This document shows positions 1 to 7,030 of a stretch of DNA of 64,000 nucleotides, piece by piece (positions within the stretch are counted from its first letter, which is position 1; each line of letters begins with the position of its first letter). The translations under genes and the position numbers were made by a program. The notes beneath the pieces were generated by a model. The model worked only from the letters and a program-made list of their open reading frames with translations, made no database searches and was not told where the DNA came from. Origin of the DNA: Plantactinospora soyae (GTDB lineage Bacteria; Actinomycetota; Actinomycetes; Mycobacteriales; Micromonosporaceae); NCBI RefSeq assembly GCF_014874095.1, contig NZ_JADBEB010000001.1, forward strand, positions 2,790,001 through 2,854,000. The letters run 5' to 3'.

Positions 1-116
1 ACGTGCGGCAACGTCGGACGAACCCGCATGATCTCCGCGAGCCGTGAGAAGTGATCGCGTCGTCGGGGGACTGCGGTCCGGTCGGTTGCCCGACGTGGGT
101 GACGGGAGGGATGAGG

Positions 117-956
117 GTGCCGGCCTCGGTGCTCCTCGCCGTCCTCGCCGCAGCCGGTCTGCTCGCCCTCGCGCCGGCACTGGTCCGCCGGTACGACGCC
201 ACCGAGCGACTGGCGGCGGAGCGGGCGCAGTCGACGGCGCGGGTGCTCCAACGCCGTCGGCGCCGTCGCAGTGTCCCGGGGCGGAAGCCGATGAATCCGT
301 CACGTTTCCGGATCGTCACCCTCCGTGCTGAGGTGCCACCCGCCGGCTCGCCGGCCGCGGCGTCCTCGGGGAACCCGGCGGACGGAAGCTCGCCGGTCTC
401 CGGGCCACCCTCGTCCACCCGGCGGTCCCGACGACTGCGTTCCGTTCCCCGGAACGCGGGACGGGCCCGGCGTCGGCGCCCACCGGCCCGGCACACCCCG
501 GCGGTGTACCGGCGCCGTCGGGTCTTCGCCGCCCTGCTGCTGCTCAACCTCGTCGAGCTGATCGGGGTGGTGGTGGTCAGTCCGGGCTTCTGGATCAGCT
601 TCTCGGTCACCGGCTCGCTGCTCGGCGCGTACCTCGTACACCTGCGGGGGCGGGCCATCGCCGACCGCCGTCGGCGGCGCGCGGAGGCCCGGGAGGCGGC
701 GTGGCTGGCCGCCCGGCAGGCGGAGGTACGCCGGGCGCACGCCCGCCGGGCGCAGGCCCGCCGGGAGGCGCAGCGTCGCCTCGCGGCCCAGCGCGAGATG
801 GTACGTCGGGCCGCGCTGGGGATGAACCGGAACACCGACCTGCCACCGGCGGCCAGTGGCGGTGGCCGGGCGGCTGCCTCGGTTTCCTACCGCCGGGCCG
901 GTGGGCTACGGGGACGCCCCTACGAGGCCGGTCGGGGGCCGACCGCCGGACAGTGA
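117..956 (+). CDS. sepX: SepX/GlpR-like divisome membrane protein
   Basis: Likely an actinobacterial membrane protein of cell division (Streptomyces SepX, Corynebacterium GlpR). It has one N-terminal membrane segment (about residues 2-22, followed by RRYDATERL), a basic stretch of six Arg, a Pro/Ser-rich linker, two further membrane segments (about residues 137-178) ending in AYLVHLRGR, and an Arg/Ala-rich helical region. The AY(I/L)VHLR ending after the paired segments is shared with SepX as I remember it. GTG at 117 is chosen because GGGAGGG at 104-110 is 6 bases upstream. ATG 111 would touch the ribosome site, and GTG 51 adds a non-coding-looking leader. The usual upstream neighbours (galU, glp, a GNAT gene) would lie outside the window; bases 1-54 may hold the end of one, but the frame cannot be fixed. 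Confidence 0.72.
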   Translation: MPASVLLAVLAAAGLLALAPALVRRYDATERLAAERAQSTARVLQRRRRRRSVPGRKPMNPSRFRIVTLRAEVPPAGSPAAASSGNPADGSSPVSGPPSSTRRSRRLRSVPRNAGRARRRRPPARHTPAVYRRRRVFAALLLLNLVELIGVVVVSPGFWISFSVTGSLLGAYLVHLRGRAIADRRRRRAEAREAAWLAARQAEVRRAHARRAQARREAQRRLAAQREMVRRAALGMNRNTDLPPAASGGGRAAASVSYRRAGGLRGRPYEAGRGPTAGQ

Positions 957-1076
957 GTGCCTCGCCCGGTCGGATCGTCGTGCGCTCCGCGCAGGGGTGG
1001 GTTCGCGGCCGGGGCGGCCGACCTGTTAGCCTTGGCGCCGGCTCGCCCCGCCAACGGTGTTGGTGGGCGGACGTTC

Positions 1077-1119
1077 GGTGAGTCGGACGTTTGGGTGAGT
1101 CGGATATTCGGTGAGTCGG
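1077..1119. repeat. Three GGTGAGTCGG repeats before tRNA-Ala
   Basis: GGTGAGTCGG occurs exactly three times, at 1077-1086, 1094-1103 and 1110-1119, so the units start 17 and 16 bases apart. The first two also share a preceding ACGTT(C/T). The last copy ends 3 bases before the mature 5' end of tRNA-Ala, so it falls where the promoter and 5' leader should be. The function is unknown. A duplication at a tRNA boundary or a regulatory array are both possible. Confidence 0.6.
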
Positions 1120-1122
1120 CAA

Positions 1123-1199
1123 GGGGCTGTGGCGCAGACTGGTAGCGCACCTCGTTCGCATCGAGGGGGTCAGGGGTTCAAATCCCCTCAGCTCCACCA
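1123..1199 (+). tRNA. tRNA-Ala(CGC)
   Basis: The sequence folds as a full cloverleaf. The acceptor stem GGGGCTG/CAGCTCC contains the G3:U70 pair that identifies alanine tRNA. The D-arm is GCGC/GCGC, the anticodon stem CCTCG/CGAGG holds the loop TTCGCAT with anticodon CGC (reads GCG), and the T-arm is AGGGG-TTCAAAT-CCCCT. The discriminator is A, and CCA is encoded in the DNA at 1197-1199. A terminator hairpin follows within 20 bases. Confidence 0.96.
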
Positions 1200-1215
1200 G
1201 CAAGACTGATAGATC

Positions 1216-1249
1216 AGGCCGCTGAACTGGGAAAACAGTTCGGCGGCCT
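1216..1249 (+). terminator. Terminator after tRNA-Ala
   Basis: AGGCCGCTGAACTG (1216-1229) pairs with CAGTTCGGCGGCCT (1236-1249) over 14 bp with one G-T wobble, around a GGAAAA loop. The following bases CGTTCGTTCCC are only partly T-rich. The position right after the tRNA fits transcription termination. Confidence 0.7.
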
Positions 1250-1363
1250 CGTTCGTTCCCCGGTCCGGCCCGCCTTCCCGGGTCTTCCCTCGCGCGCATC
1301 GGCCGCTCCTGCGTGGATGCCGCCCAGCCCGAGTTACCGCAGCCGGTACGGCCCTCGCGCGCC

Positions 1364-2062
1364 CTACGCCTGGACGGCTGGTGCGCGGCGGGCGGCGAGT
1401 TGGGCTTCGAGGCCGTCGAAGATCGCCCGGAGTCCGAACTCGAAGCTGTCGTCGGGTGCCGTGCCGTAGCCGGCCGCTGCCGCGCTTTCGAGGCGGGCGC
1501 GTAGCCGTGGGAACCGCATCGCGGTCTCGGTCGCCTGGGCCATGGTGTCGCGGAACCGTTCCTCCGCGTTGCCTCCGTCGCGGCTGAGTCGCCTGGTCAG
1601 CGAGGCCGTGGCGGACTCGCCCAGGGCGTTGCCGAGGACGAACATGAAGACGGTTGCCGCCGCCTGGTCCGCCTCCGCGCCGACAAATCCGGCCGCCTCG
1701 TAGACCGCGAGGGTGTGGTCGTCGTGGCGCGCCTTCCCGGGACCCTGGAACAGGTGGGAGGCCAGCGCCTGCACCAGCCACGGATGTCGGGTGAACATCG
1801 CGTACAGGTCGGTGGCCATCGAGGTGGCTGCGCCGCGCCAGTCGACGGTGTGCAGGTCGGGCAGCTCGATTTCGTTCCAGACCTGGTCTCCGGCGAGCGT
1901 GACGAGGTTGTCCTTGCTCTTGACGTGCCAGTAGACCGCCGTCGCGGCGGAGTCGAGTCGTCTGCCCAGGCTCCGCATGTTCAGGCCTTCCAGGCCATCG
2001 GCGTCGAGGAGTTCGATGGCGGTCTGGACGATCTGTTCCCGGGTCAGGGTGTCGCGCGGCAT
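1364..2062 (-). CDS. TetR-family repressor
   Basis: Transcription repressor of about 232 residues. The N-terminal helix-turn-helix runs from LTREQIVQTAIELL through SLGRRLDSAATAVYWHVKSKDNLV, the TetR DNA-binding pattern. The remainder resembles the ligand-binding C-terminal domain of TetR itself (TetR_C type). The start at 2062 (MPRDTL) is preferred over the longer reading frame because the extension runs toward the operator region. The promoter lies in a divergent region with three copies of a 19-bp palindrome-like site (2089-2165). The same site occurs as a pair at 5012-5065 before the serine hydrolase, so this protein probably represses itself, the divergent membrane gene and the hydrolase. 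The ligand is unknown. Confidence 0.88.
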   Translation of the reverse strand: MPRDTLTREQIVQTAIELLDADGLEGLNMRSLGRRLDSAATAVYWHVKSKDNLVTLAGDQVWNEIELPDLHTVDWRGAATSMATDLYAMFTRHPWLVQALASHLFQGPGKARHDDHTLAVYEAAGFVGAEADQAAATVFMFVLGNALGESATASLTRRLSRDGGNAEERFRDTMAQATETAMRFPRLRARLESAAAAGYGTAPDDSFEFGLRAIFDGLEAQLAARRAPAVQA

Positions 2063-2088
2063 GCACCCACGATAGGGCACCCGAACGG

Positions 2089-2165
2089 ACTTGCACAAAG
2101 TTCAAGGCAACACTTGCACACTGTTCAAGTCATGCCCTAAAGTTCGACTTGAACAACGTGCAAGT
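2089..2165. promoter_or_regulatory. Three TetR operators and divergent promoters
   Basis: Three related 19-mers lie at 2089-2107 (ACTTGCACAAAGTTCAAGG), 2112-2130 (ACTTGCACACTGTTCAAGT) and, inverted, 2147-2165 (ACTTGAACAACGTGCAAGT). The second and third contain TTGCAC boxes that make back-to-back promoters. Rightward: TTGCAC 2114-2119, an 18-base spacer and TAAAGT 2138-2143. Leftward: TTGCAC 2163-2158, an 18-base spacer and TAGGGC 2139-2134. A repressor bound there would cover both -35 boxes. The inverted pair starts 35 bases apart, exactly as at 5012-5065. Confidence 0.75.
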
Positions 2166-2224
2166 CGGCGACGAGGGTCAGGTGACCCGAAGTGCCCCCG
2201 GCCACCCTGACCAGGAGAACTCCT

Positions 2225-2743
2225 ATGTTGATCTTTGCTGCGGTCCTGCAACTGCTCGTCGCCCTGGCCTTCGTGAGCATCCCGTTGGTGCGCCACCGCC
2301 ACGGAGACAGCGCGAAGGTGAACGCCGAGGCCGAACTGACCCGCCAGGGCGTCCCGGTCACCGTCCTGAGGGACAACAAACTCAGCTTCGACGCCAGCGG
2401 TCACGAGACCGCCGCCCCGGTCGCCGTCGCCGCCGTCATGGTGGCCCTGGCCGTACTCAACCTGTCCGGCAACGACTGGGGTCCGCTCCTGACCTGGATC
2501 TTCCAGTCGATCGTCCTGGTCGGCAACGCGCTCATCCTGCACAGCCAGCTCACCGCCGTGAAGGCCGTGCAGGCCGCCTTCGCCCGCAACGGCGACCCGA
2601 TGCTCGACCGCATCGACGTACCGGCCCTGCTCAAGGCGGCCGAGAGCGGCTTCCCCGCCTGGGTGCCCATCCTGCAGAACGCCCGCCACACCGTCGTCTT
2701 CGCCGCCTCGGCCCTCGCCCTGGTCGCGACCGTCATCGCCTGA
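2225..2743 (+). CDS. Four-helix membrane protein, TetR-linked
   Basis: Integral membrane protein of 172 residues with no assigned function. It has hydrophobic segments at the N-terminus (LIFAAVLQLLVALAFVSIPL), in the middle (APVAVAAVMVALAVL and LTWIFQSIVLVGNALIL) and at the C-terminus (TVVFAASALALVATVIA), so about four transmembrane helices. ATG 2225 has AGGAGA at 2213-2218, 6 bases upstream. The gene is transcribed from the operator-controlled rightward promoter opposite tetR, so it is probably derepressed by the TetR ligand, and an export or membrane-stress role is a guess. A 14-bp hairpin follows at 2768-2800. Confidence 0.8.
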   Translation: MLIFAAVLQLLVALAFVSIPLVRHRHGDSAKVNAEAELTRQGVPVTVLRDNKLSFDASGHETAAPVAVAAVMVALAVLNLSGNDWGPLLTWIFQSIVLVGNALILHSQLTAVKAVQAAFARNGDPMLDRIDVPALLKAAESGFPAWVPILQNARHTVVFAASALALVATVIA

Positions 2744-2767
2744 CCAACCCCGACACCTCGGCGCGAA

Positions 2768-2800
2768 CCGGCCGGCCAGGAAACCATCCTGGTCGGCCGG
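2768..2800 (+). terminator. Hairpin after the membrane gene
   Basis: CCGGCCGGCCAGGA (2768-2781) pairs with TCCTGGTCGGCCGG (2787-2800), 14 bp with one G-T pair and a five-base AACCA loop. There is no long T-run. It lies between genes that converge (2225-2743 plus, 2860-3384 minus) and may act in both directions. Confidence 0.65.
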
Positions 2801-2859
2801 AATCCGTATTTCAGGCCCGGGCCGCTCGGCCGCTCAGGCCCGGACGCTCGGCCGGGTGG

Positions 2860-3384
2860 TCAACGGCGGGAGACCGTACCCGGCCGTCGAACCAGGTAGA
2901 CGTCGATCGGGTCCTGAGCCTCCATGGTGAACCCATGGCGCTCGTACAGCCGCCGGGCGGCGCTGCCCTGTAGGACGTTCAGCCGGACGGGCACGCCGGC
3001 GGCATCGGCCCGGTCCAGCAGTGTTCGGAGTACGGCCGAACCGAGCCCCCGGCCCTGAAGACCCGGTACGAGGTAGAAATGCTCCAGCCGTCGCCCGTCC
3101 TCGGTCGGTCGCAGGGTGACGCAGCCCGCGAAGGCGCCATCGGCCACGATGACCGAGGTGTACTGCGGGGAGAAGGAGTCCCGCAGCCGCTGCCGGACCC
3201 GGTGCTCGTCGAACCGGCCCAACCGCTCCAGATCGGCGCGCAGCACCGTCGCCCGCAGCTCCGCGATCATCTCGACGTCGCCCGGTGTGGCAGGATGCAG
3301 CACCCACTCCACGGGACGGTCCGATCCACTGCCGGACGGCACCTGGCCTGGCCGTATTCCGCCCGTTCTCGTACTGGTATCCAC
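2860..3384 (-). CDS. GNAT-family N-acetyltransferase
   Basis: Probable acetyl-CoA-dependent acetyltransferase of 174 residues. After a 25-residue polar lead it shows the GNAT fold order: LHPATPGDVEMIAEL, the beta-4 strand with EHFYLVPGLQGRGLGSAVL (the Q/RxxGxG/A acetyl-CoA loop as QGRGLG), then VRLNVLQGSAARRLYERHGF, the usual motif B ending. The substrate cannot be read from sequence. GTG is the first codon; a start nearer VEWVLHP is possible. It stands alone between two hairpins, so it is probably transcribed by itself. Confidence 0.85.
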   Translation of the reverse strand: MDTSTRTGGIRPGQVPSGSGSDRPVEWVLHPATPGDVEMIAELRATVLRADLERLGRFDEHRVRQRLRDSFSPQYTSVIVADGAFAGCVTLRPTEDGRRLEHFYLVPGLQGRGLGSAVLRTLLDRADAAGVPVRLNVLQGSAARRLYERHGFTMEAQDPIDVYLVRRPGTVSRR

Positions 3385-3475
3385 GGCCGAAGTATCTCAG
3401 CGGCCCGGGGAGGGCGGGCGCTGAGGAAGGTCATGCACCGAGGTCGCGCAATGCCCGTTCCGGCGCAACGACCTG

Positions 3476-3513
3476 CGCCCTCGTCCACCGCGTCGGGGCG
3501 GTGGACGAGGGCG
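3476..3513. terminator. Perfect 15-bp hairpin
   Basis: CGCCCTCGTCCACCG (3476-3490) and CGGTGGACGAGGGCG (3499-3513) form a perfect 15-bp stem with an 8-base loop. It lies just downstream of the leftward serine hydrolase gene and upstream of the GNAT gene, so it probably ends hydrolase transcripts. There is no T-tract, as is usual for GC-rich actinobacterial terminators. Confidence 0.7.
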
Positions 3514-3585
3514 GGGTAGCTCGGCCGGAGTCGGCAGCCCGGACGTGATGCCTGCGGTCCGGAGTCGAGCACGACCGGGTACGGC

Positions 3586-4971
3586 TTACCCGGCGGCTGC
3601 CTTAACCCGGTTGAACAACCGGCCGGCGAGGTCGGCTCCCACCACCGCGCCGTGCTCGTCGCGCGTGAAGTAGCCGCGCTGTCCCTTCAGCCCGCCCCCG
3701 GTGATGATGTACTCGTCCCCGTCGCCGGGCAGCAGGCCGAAGTCGGCCGGCGGATAGTCCGCCGGCAGTTCGGTCTCCGACGCCGTACGGATCTCCGGTT
3801 TGATCCTGACCTCCAGTGTCAGCCCCGCGCCGTCCGTGGCGATGGCGAGCGTCATGGAGTCGATGTCGTAGCGCCCGACGAGTTCCTGAGCCCGCCCCCG
3901 GTCGTATGGGACAGGTGTGGGATCGCCGTCGACCAGGCCCAGGTAGTGGTCGAGCGCCCAGCGGACGACGGCCTGGTTGAAGGGGATGCCGTTCGGGCCG
4001 GCGTTGGAGACCGCGACGATCGCGAAGTCGCGTTCGGGCACGGTGAGGAACTCGGCGAACTGGCCGTTCGCCGACCCGCCGTGGCCGACGGTGCGTACGC
4101 CGTCCACGTCGCGCAGGAACCAGCCGAGGCCGATGGCGTCGCCGAGCGTGCTGGCCCGCAACGCGACCGTCGGCTCCTTCATCCGGTGCAGCACCTCGGC
4201 GGGCAGGACCGGCGCGCCGCTCTCCGCGCGCCCGTCGCCGAGCTGGAACCGGGCCCACCGAAGCTGGTCCGACACCGAGGCGACGATGCCCCCGCCGGGG
4301 TTGCCGCTGCGCGAATGCCGCCACGGCCGCGCGACGGAGAGCGTTCCGTCCTCGTCGAGGTTGTGCCCCACGGCGAACCGCCGGGTCATGACGTCGTCAC
4401 GCGCGAAGAAACTCCGCGACAGGCCCAGCGGCTCGAAGACGAGCGAGGAGATCGCCTTCTCGTACGGCATCCCGACGACCTTCTCGATCACCCGTCCGAG
4501 CAGGTTGTACCCCGCTTGGCTGTAGGAGGCCCGCACACCCGGCGCCGCGATCAGCGTCAACTCGGCCATCTTCGCCACGTAACCGGCCAGGGCGTCGTCG
4601 CCCTCACCGGTGTCGACGATGAGTCCCCAGTCCAGTCCGGCGGTGTGGTTGAGCAGCTGCGACACGGTGATCTCCGCTGCGGTCCGCTCGTCCGCGAGCC
4701 GGAGTTCGGGGACGTACCGACGTACCGGCGCGTCCAGTTCGACCCGGCCGCTGGCGACGAGGTGCAGCACCGCGGTCGCCGTGTAGGTCTTCGTGACCGA
4801 GCCCAGTTGGAAGAGCGTGTCCTGGTCAACGGGGAGCGGGTTGTCGACGCTGGTCACCCCGTGGCAGGCGTAGATCTCCTGGCCGCCCGCCCAGACTCCG
4901 ACGGCGACGCCGGGAATGCCGAGCTCCGTGGCCGTCGCCCGGACGAAATCCGGCAACGTGTCGTACGACAT
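3586..4971 (-). CDS. Beta-lactamase-fold serine hydrolase
   Basis: Serine hydrolase of the class C beta-lactamase/esterase/D-Ala-D-Ala peptidase fold (PF00144), 461 residues. The catalytic SxxK is S58-V-T-K61. The tyrosine motif is Y150-S-Q, where most relatives have YxN. HTAGLD (about 109-114) and a C-terminal GHGGSANGQ (the KTG-like strand) are present. No signal peptide is seen, so it is probably cytoplasmic and may be an esterase or peptidase rather than a cell-wall enzyme. ATG 4971 is chosen because AGGGGG lies about 7 bases upstream; the open frame runs much further without coding character. Its promoter carries the 19-bp operator pair shared with tetR (5012-5065). Confidence 0.9.
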   Translation of the reverse strand: MSYDTLPDFVRATATELGIPGVAVGVWAGGQEIYACHGVTSVDNPLPVDQDTLFQLGSVTKTYTATAVLHLVASGRVELDAPVRRYVPELRLADERTAAEITVSQLLNHTAGLDWGLIVDTGEGDDALAGYVAKMAELTLIAAPGVRASYSQAGYNLLGRVIEKVVGMPYEKAISSLVFEPLGLSRSFFARDDVMTRRFAVGHNLDEDGTLSVARPWRHSRSGNPGGGIVASVSDQLRWARFQLGDGRAESGAPVLPAEVLHRMKEPTVALRASTLGDAIGLGWFLRDVDGVRTVGHGGSANGQFAEFLTVPERDFAIVAVSNAGPNGIPFNQAVVRWALDHYLGLVDGDPTPVPYDRGRAQELVGRYDIDSMTLAIATDGAGLTLEVRIKPEIRTASETELPADYPPADFGLLPGDGDEYIITGGGLKGQRGYFTRDEHGAVVGADLAGRLFNRVKAAAG

Positions 4972-5011
4972 GTCAGTCCCCCTGCTGTTGGTCGCGGCGA
5001 GCTCCGCAGCG

Positions 5012-5065
5012 ACTTGCACACTGTTCAAGTAAGACCCTAGGCCACGACTTGAACAATGTGCAAGT
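5012..5065. promoter_or_regulatory. Paired TetR operators before the serine hydrolase
   Basis: ACTTGCACACTGTTCAAGT (5012-5030, identical to the site at 2112-2130) and inverted ACTTGAACAATGTGCAAGT (5047-5065) start 35 bases apart, as in the tetR region. On the minus strand TTGCAC (5063-5058), an 18-base spacer and TAGGGT form a promoter reading to the hydrolase start. On the plus strand TTGCAC (5014-5019) with an 18-base spacer and TAGGCC could serve the small gene at 5111. The 16 bases between the sites differ from those at tetR apart from CCCTA, so selection seems to act on the sites. Confidence 0.75.
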
Positions 5066-5110
5066 GCTCCTCTCCCGGCCCGCTCCGACCGGCGGCAATA
5101 GCATGGGGCG

Positions 5111-5341
5111 ATGGAGACGGTGACGGTGCGCTTCGTCGGCGGGCCCGCCGACGGCAGCGCGCGGGAGTTGCCGGCCGATCCCGGAGGCCGACCGCCGCAG
5201 CGGTGGATTCTGAGCACCCGGGACGACGCACCCGACCTGCCCGGCGTGGACCACCTGTACGAGCTGAAGCCCGAGCGGACCCCGGACGGCACCTGGACGC
5301 TGGCCTTCGTACGCTCCGACCCGGTCGGCATGACCGAATAG
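5111..5341 (+). CDS. Small conserved-looking hypothetical protein
   Basis: Encodes 76 residues beginning METVTVRFVGGPADG and ending with a TWTLAFVRSD strand. It has beta-strand character, no signal peptide and no membrane segment. I do not recognise a named family. The codon pattern (G/C at third positions) and the exact fit between the operator region and a terminator hairpin support a real gene. It may be co-regulated with the divergent serine hydrolase. Confidence 0.65.
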   Translation: METVTVRFVGGPADGSARELPADPGGRPPQRWILSTRDDAPDLPGVDHLYELKPERTPDGTWTLAFVRSDPVGMTE

Positions 5342-5366
5342 CCCTCGCCCCAACCACTCAGTGAAA

Positions 5367-5410
5367 ACGGAGAGTTCGGCCCGCCATACGCGACGGGCCG
5401 AACTCTCCGT
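5367..5410. terminator. Bidirectional terminator hairpin
   Basis: ACGGAGAGTTCGGCCCG (5367-5383) and CGGGCCGAACTCTCCGT (5394-5410) make a perfect 17-bp stem with a 10-base loop. It lies between converging genes (5111-5341 plus and 5434-6210 minus), preceded by AAAA on the plus side, which supplies a short U-tract for minus-strand transcripts. Confidence 0.8.
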
Positions 5411-5433
5411 GATCGTGAAGAGGTGGGGACGGA

Positions 5434-6210
5434 TCAGCGGCGACGCCCGAGGGTGGAGAGGGCCAGGTTGCCCTTGACCTTCAGCCGCGGGTCGAGGAGG
5501 AGTTGCCGGAACGCGTCGAGGTCGGCTTCCGCCATTCCGGCGGCGACGAGTTTCTCCCGGATGGCACCGGCGGTGGCCCGGGGAAGGAGACATCCGTGGG
5601 TGCCGCCGGCCCAGGTGCCGGTGTGGCCCTCCGTGTCCACCTCCAGTCCGAGGTCGAGCATGGCCCCGTGGACGCGGCGGCTCCAGGCCGGATCGTTCCC
5701 CGACGCGCGGAGCACGCTCGCGAACGCGTCGTGGTACGCGCCGTACAGCCGGTCGGCGTCCGGGTCCGGGCTGGCGAGCACGCTGGTGCCCCAGGTCCCC
5801 TCGAACTCCTCGACCAGCAGTACGCCGCCCGGGTTGAGCGCGTCGGCCAGCTTGCCGAGTACCTCGATCCGCTGGGGAAGGTGTCCGAGCAGGAGCCGCG
5901 CGTGGATGAGGTCGAAGGTCCCGGGCAGCGGGTCGGTCACCACGTTGTGCTGCCGGAGGTCGATCCGGGGATCGGCGGCGCTGTGCTGCGGGTCGATGTC
6001 GGTGGCGATCACCTCCCCGTCCGGGGCGAGGCCGGCGAGCGTGGCGGCGACGCTGCTCGCGCCGACGGCGATCACCAGAGCGCGGGCGTCCCGCGCCACC
6101 CGGGCGTCGGCGAGTCGCCGCTCGCTGAACGGGTCGTACATGCCGGCCAGGTGGCGAAGCATGGCGCCCGCCTCGGTCTCGGCGTCCTTGAAGACGTACG
6201 TGGTCGACAC
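5434..6210 (-). CDS. Class I SAM-dependent methyltransferase
   Basis: Methyltransferase-fold protein of 258 residues. The SAM-binding strand appears as ALVIAVGASSVAATLAGL, unusually lacking the normal DxGxGxG pattern, followed by GEVIATDIDP (acidic end of beta 2), VVTDPLPGTFDLIHARLLLGHLP (post-motif I) and LNPGGVLLVEEF (motif III). The substrate is unknown. It is the last gene of a leftward group with an ABC permease and binding protein, 16 bases after the permease, so it probably acts on or with the imported compound. The departure at the glycine loop makes SAM binding less certain. Confidence 0.8.
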   Translation of the reverse strand: MSTTYVFKDAETEAGAMLRHLAGMYDPFSERRLADARVARDARALVIAVGASSVAATLAGLAPDGEVIATDIDPQHSAADPRIDLRQHNVVTDPLPGTFDLIHARLLLGHLPQRIEVLGKLADALNPGGVLLVEEFEGTWGTSVLASPDPDADRLYGAYHDAFASVLRASGNDPAWSRRVHGAMLDLGLEVDTEGHTGTWAGGTHGCLLPRATAGAIREKLVAAGMAEADLDAFRQLLLDPRLKVKGNLALSTLGRRR

Positions 6211-6226
6211 GAATCTCTCCCGGAGG

Positions 6227-7018
6227 TCAGGCGGTGGTGTGGGGGATCCACGGGGCGATACGGCGCTGGACGGCGGTGAGGGCGTAGAACAGGGTGACGC
6301 TCATGGTTCCGAGCAGGGCGACCGCTGCGAAGGCCAGCGCCGCGTCGGTGCCGGCGGTCTGGATGACGAAGCCCAGCCCGGCCACCGCGCCGAACAGTTC
6401 GGCGACCACGGCGCCGATGACGGCGAGCGGCAGGGCGGTCTTGAGGCCGACGAAGATCTGCGGCAGCGCCGCCGGCAGCCGGAACTTGACGAAGGTCGCC
6501 CAGCGCGAGGCGGAGAGGGTGCGGGCCAGTTCGGCCAGCTCGGCCGGGGTGGAGGTCAGTCCCGCCGAGGTCGCCAGCACCACCGGAAAGAAACACATGA
6601 GCCAGACGAGGACGACCTTGGGCCCCTGGCCGAACCCGCCGATCGCGAGCAGCAGCGGTGCCAGCGCCGGCTTGGGTATTGCGCTGAGCACCAGCAGCAT
6701 GGGATAGAGCGCCCGTTCGAGGCCACGGGACGTCGCGAGCGCGGCCCCGACCAGCACGGCCGTCGCGATGGCGAGGCCGAAACCGGTGAGGGCCTCGACC
6801 AGGGTCACCCAGGCGTTCTGGAGCAGGTAGCCGGGCAGCCGCCCGAAGGCGGCCACCACCGCCGGTGGCGACGGCACGAGGTACGGCGCGATCTCCAGGG
6901 CCGCGACGGCCGTCCACCAGGCGGCGATGAAGCCGGCGGTGCCCAGCAGCGGCGCTCCGACGATCGACAGGACCTTCCGTCCGCCTCGTACGGCGGCGCG
7001 ACCTGCGCGGCGTGCCAT
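6227..7018 (-). CDS. ABC importer permease, SsuC/TauC type
   Basis: Inner-membrane permease of the nitrate/sulfonate/taurine/thiamine-precursor class (BPD_transp_1), 263 residues with about six helices. The cytoplasmic loop that contacts the ATPase reads ELARTLSASRWATFVKFRLPAALPQIFVGLK, an EAA-type loop. It follows the binding-protein gene by 12 bases and precedes the methyltransferase, so the three form an operon. The ATP-binding subunit is absent from this operon and from the rest of the window. Confidence 0.88.
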   Translation of the reverse strand: MARRAGRAAVRGGRKVLSIVGAPLLGTAGFIAAWWTAVAALEIAPYLVPSPPAVVAAFGRLPGYLLQNAWVTLVEALTGFGLAIATAVLVGAALATSRGLERALYPMLLVLSAIPKPALAPLLLAIGGFGQGPKVVLVWLMCFFPVVLATSAGLTSTPAELAELARTLSASRWATFVKFRLPAALPQIFVGLKTALPLAVIGAVVAELFGAVAGLGFVIQTAGTDAALAFAAVALLGTMSVTLFYALTAVQRRIAPWIPHTTA

Positions 7019-7030
7019 CCGGTGGCAGCC

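Noticed and set aside
1123-1199. tRNA-Ala as the attachment site of an integrated element
   Set aside because: No integrase lies nearby and I saw no direct repeat of the tRNA 3' end downstream within the window.
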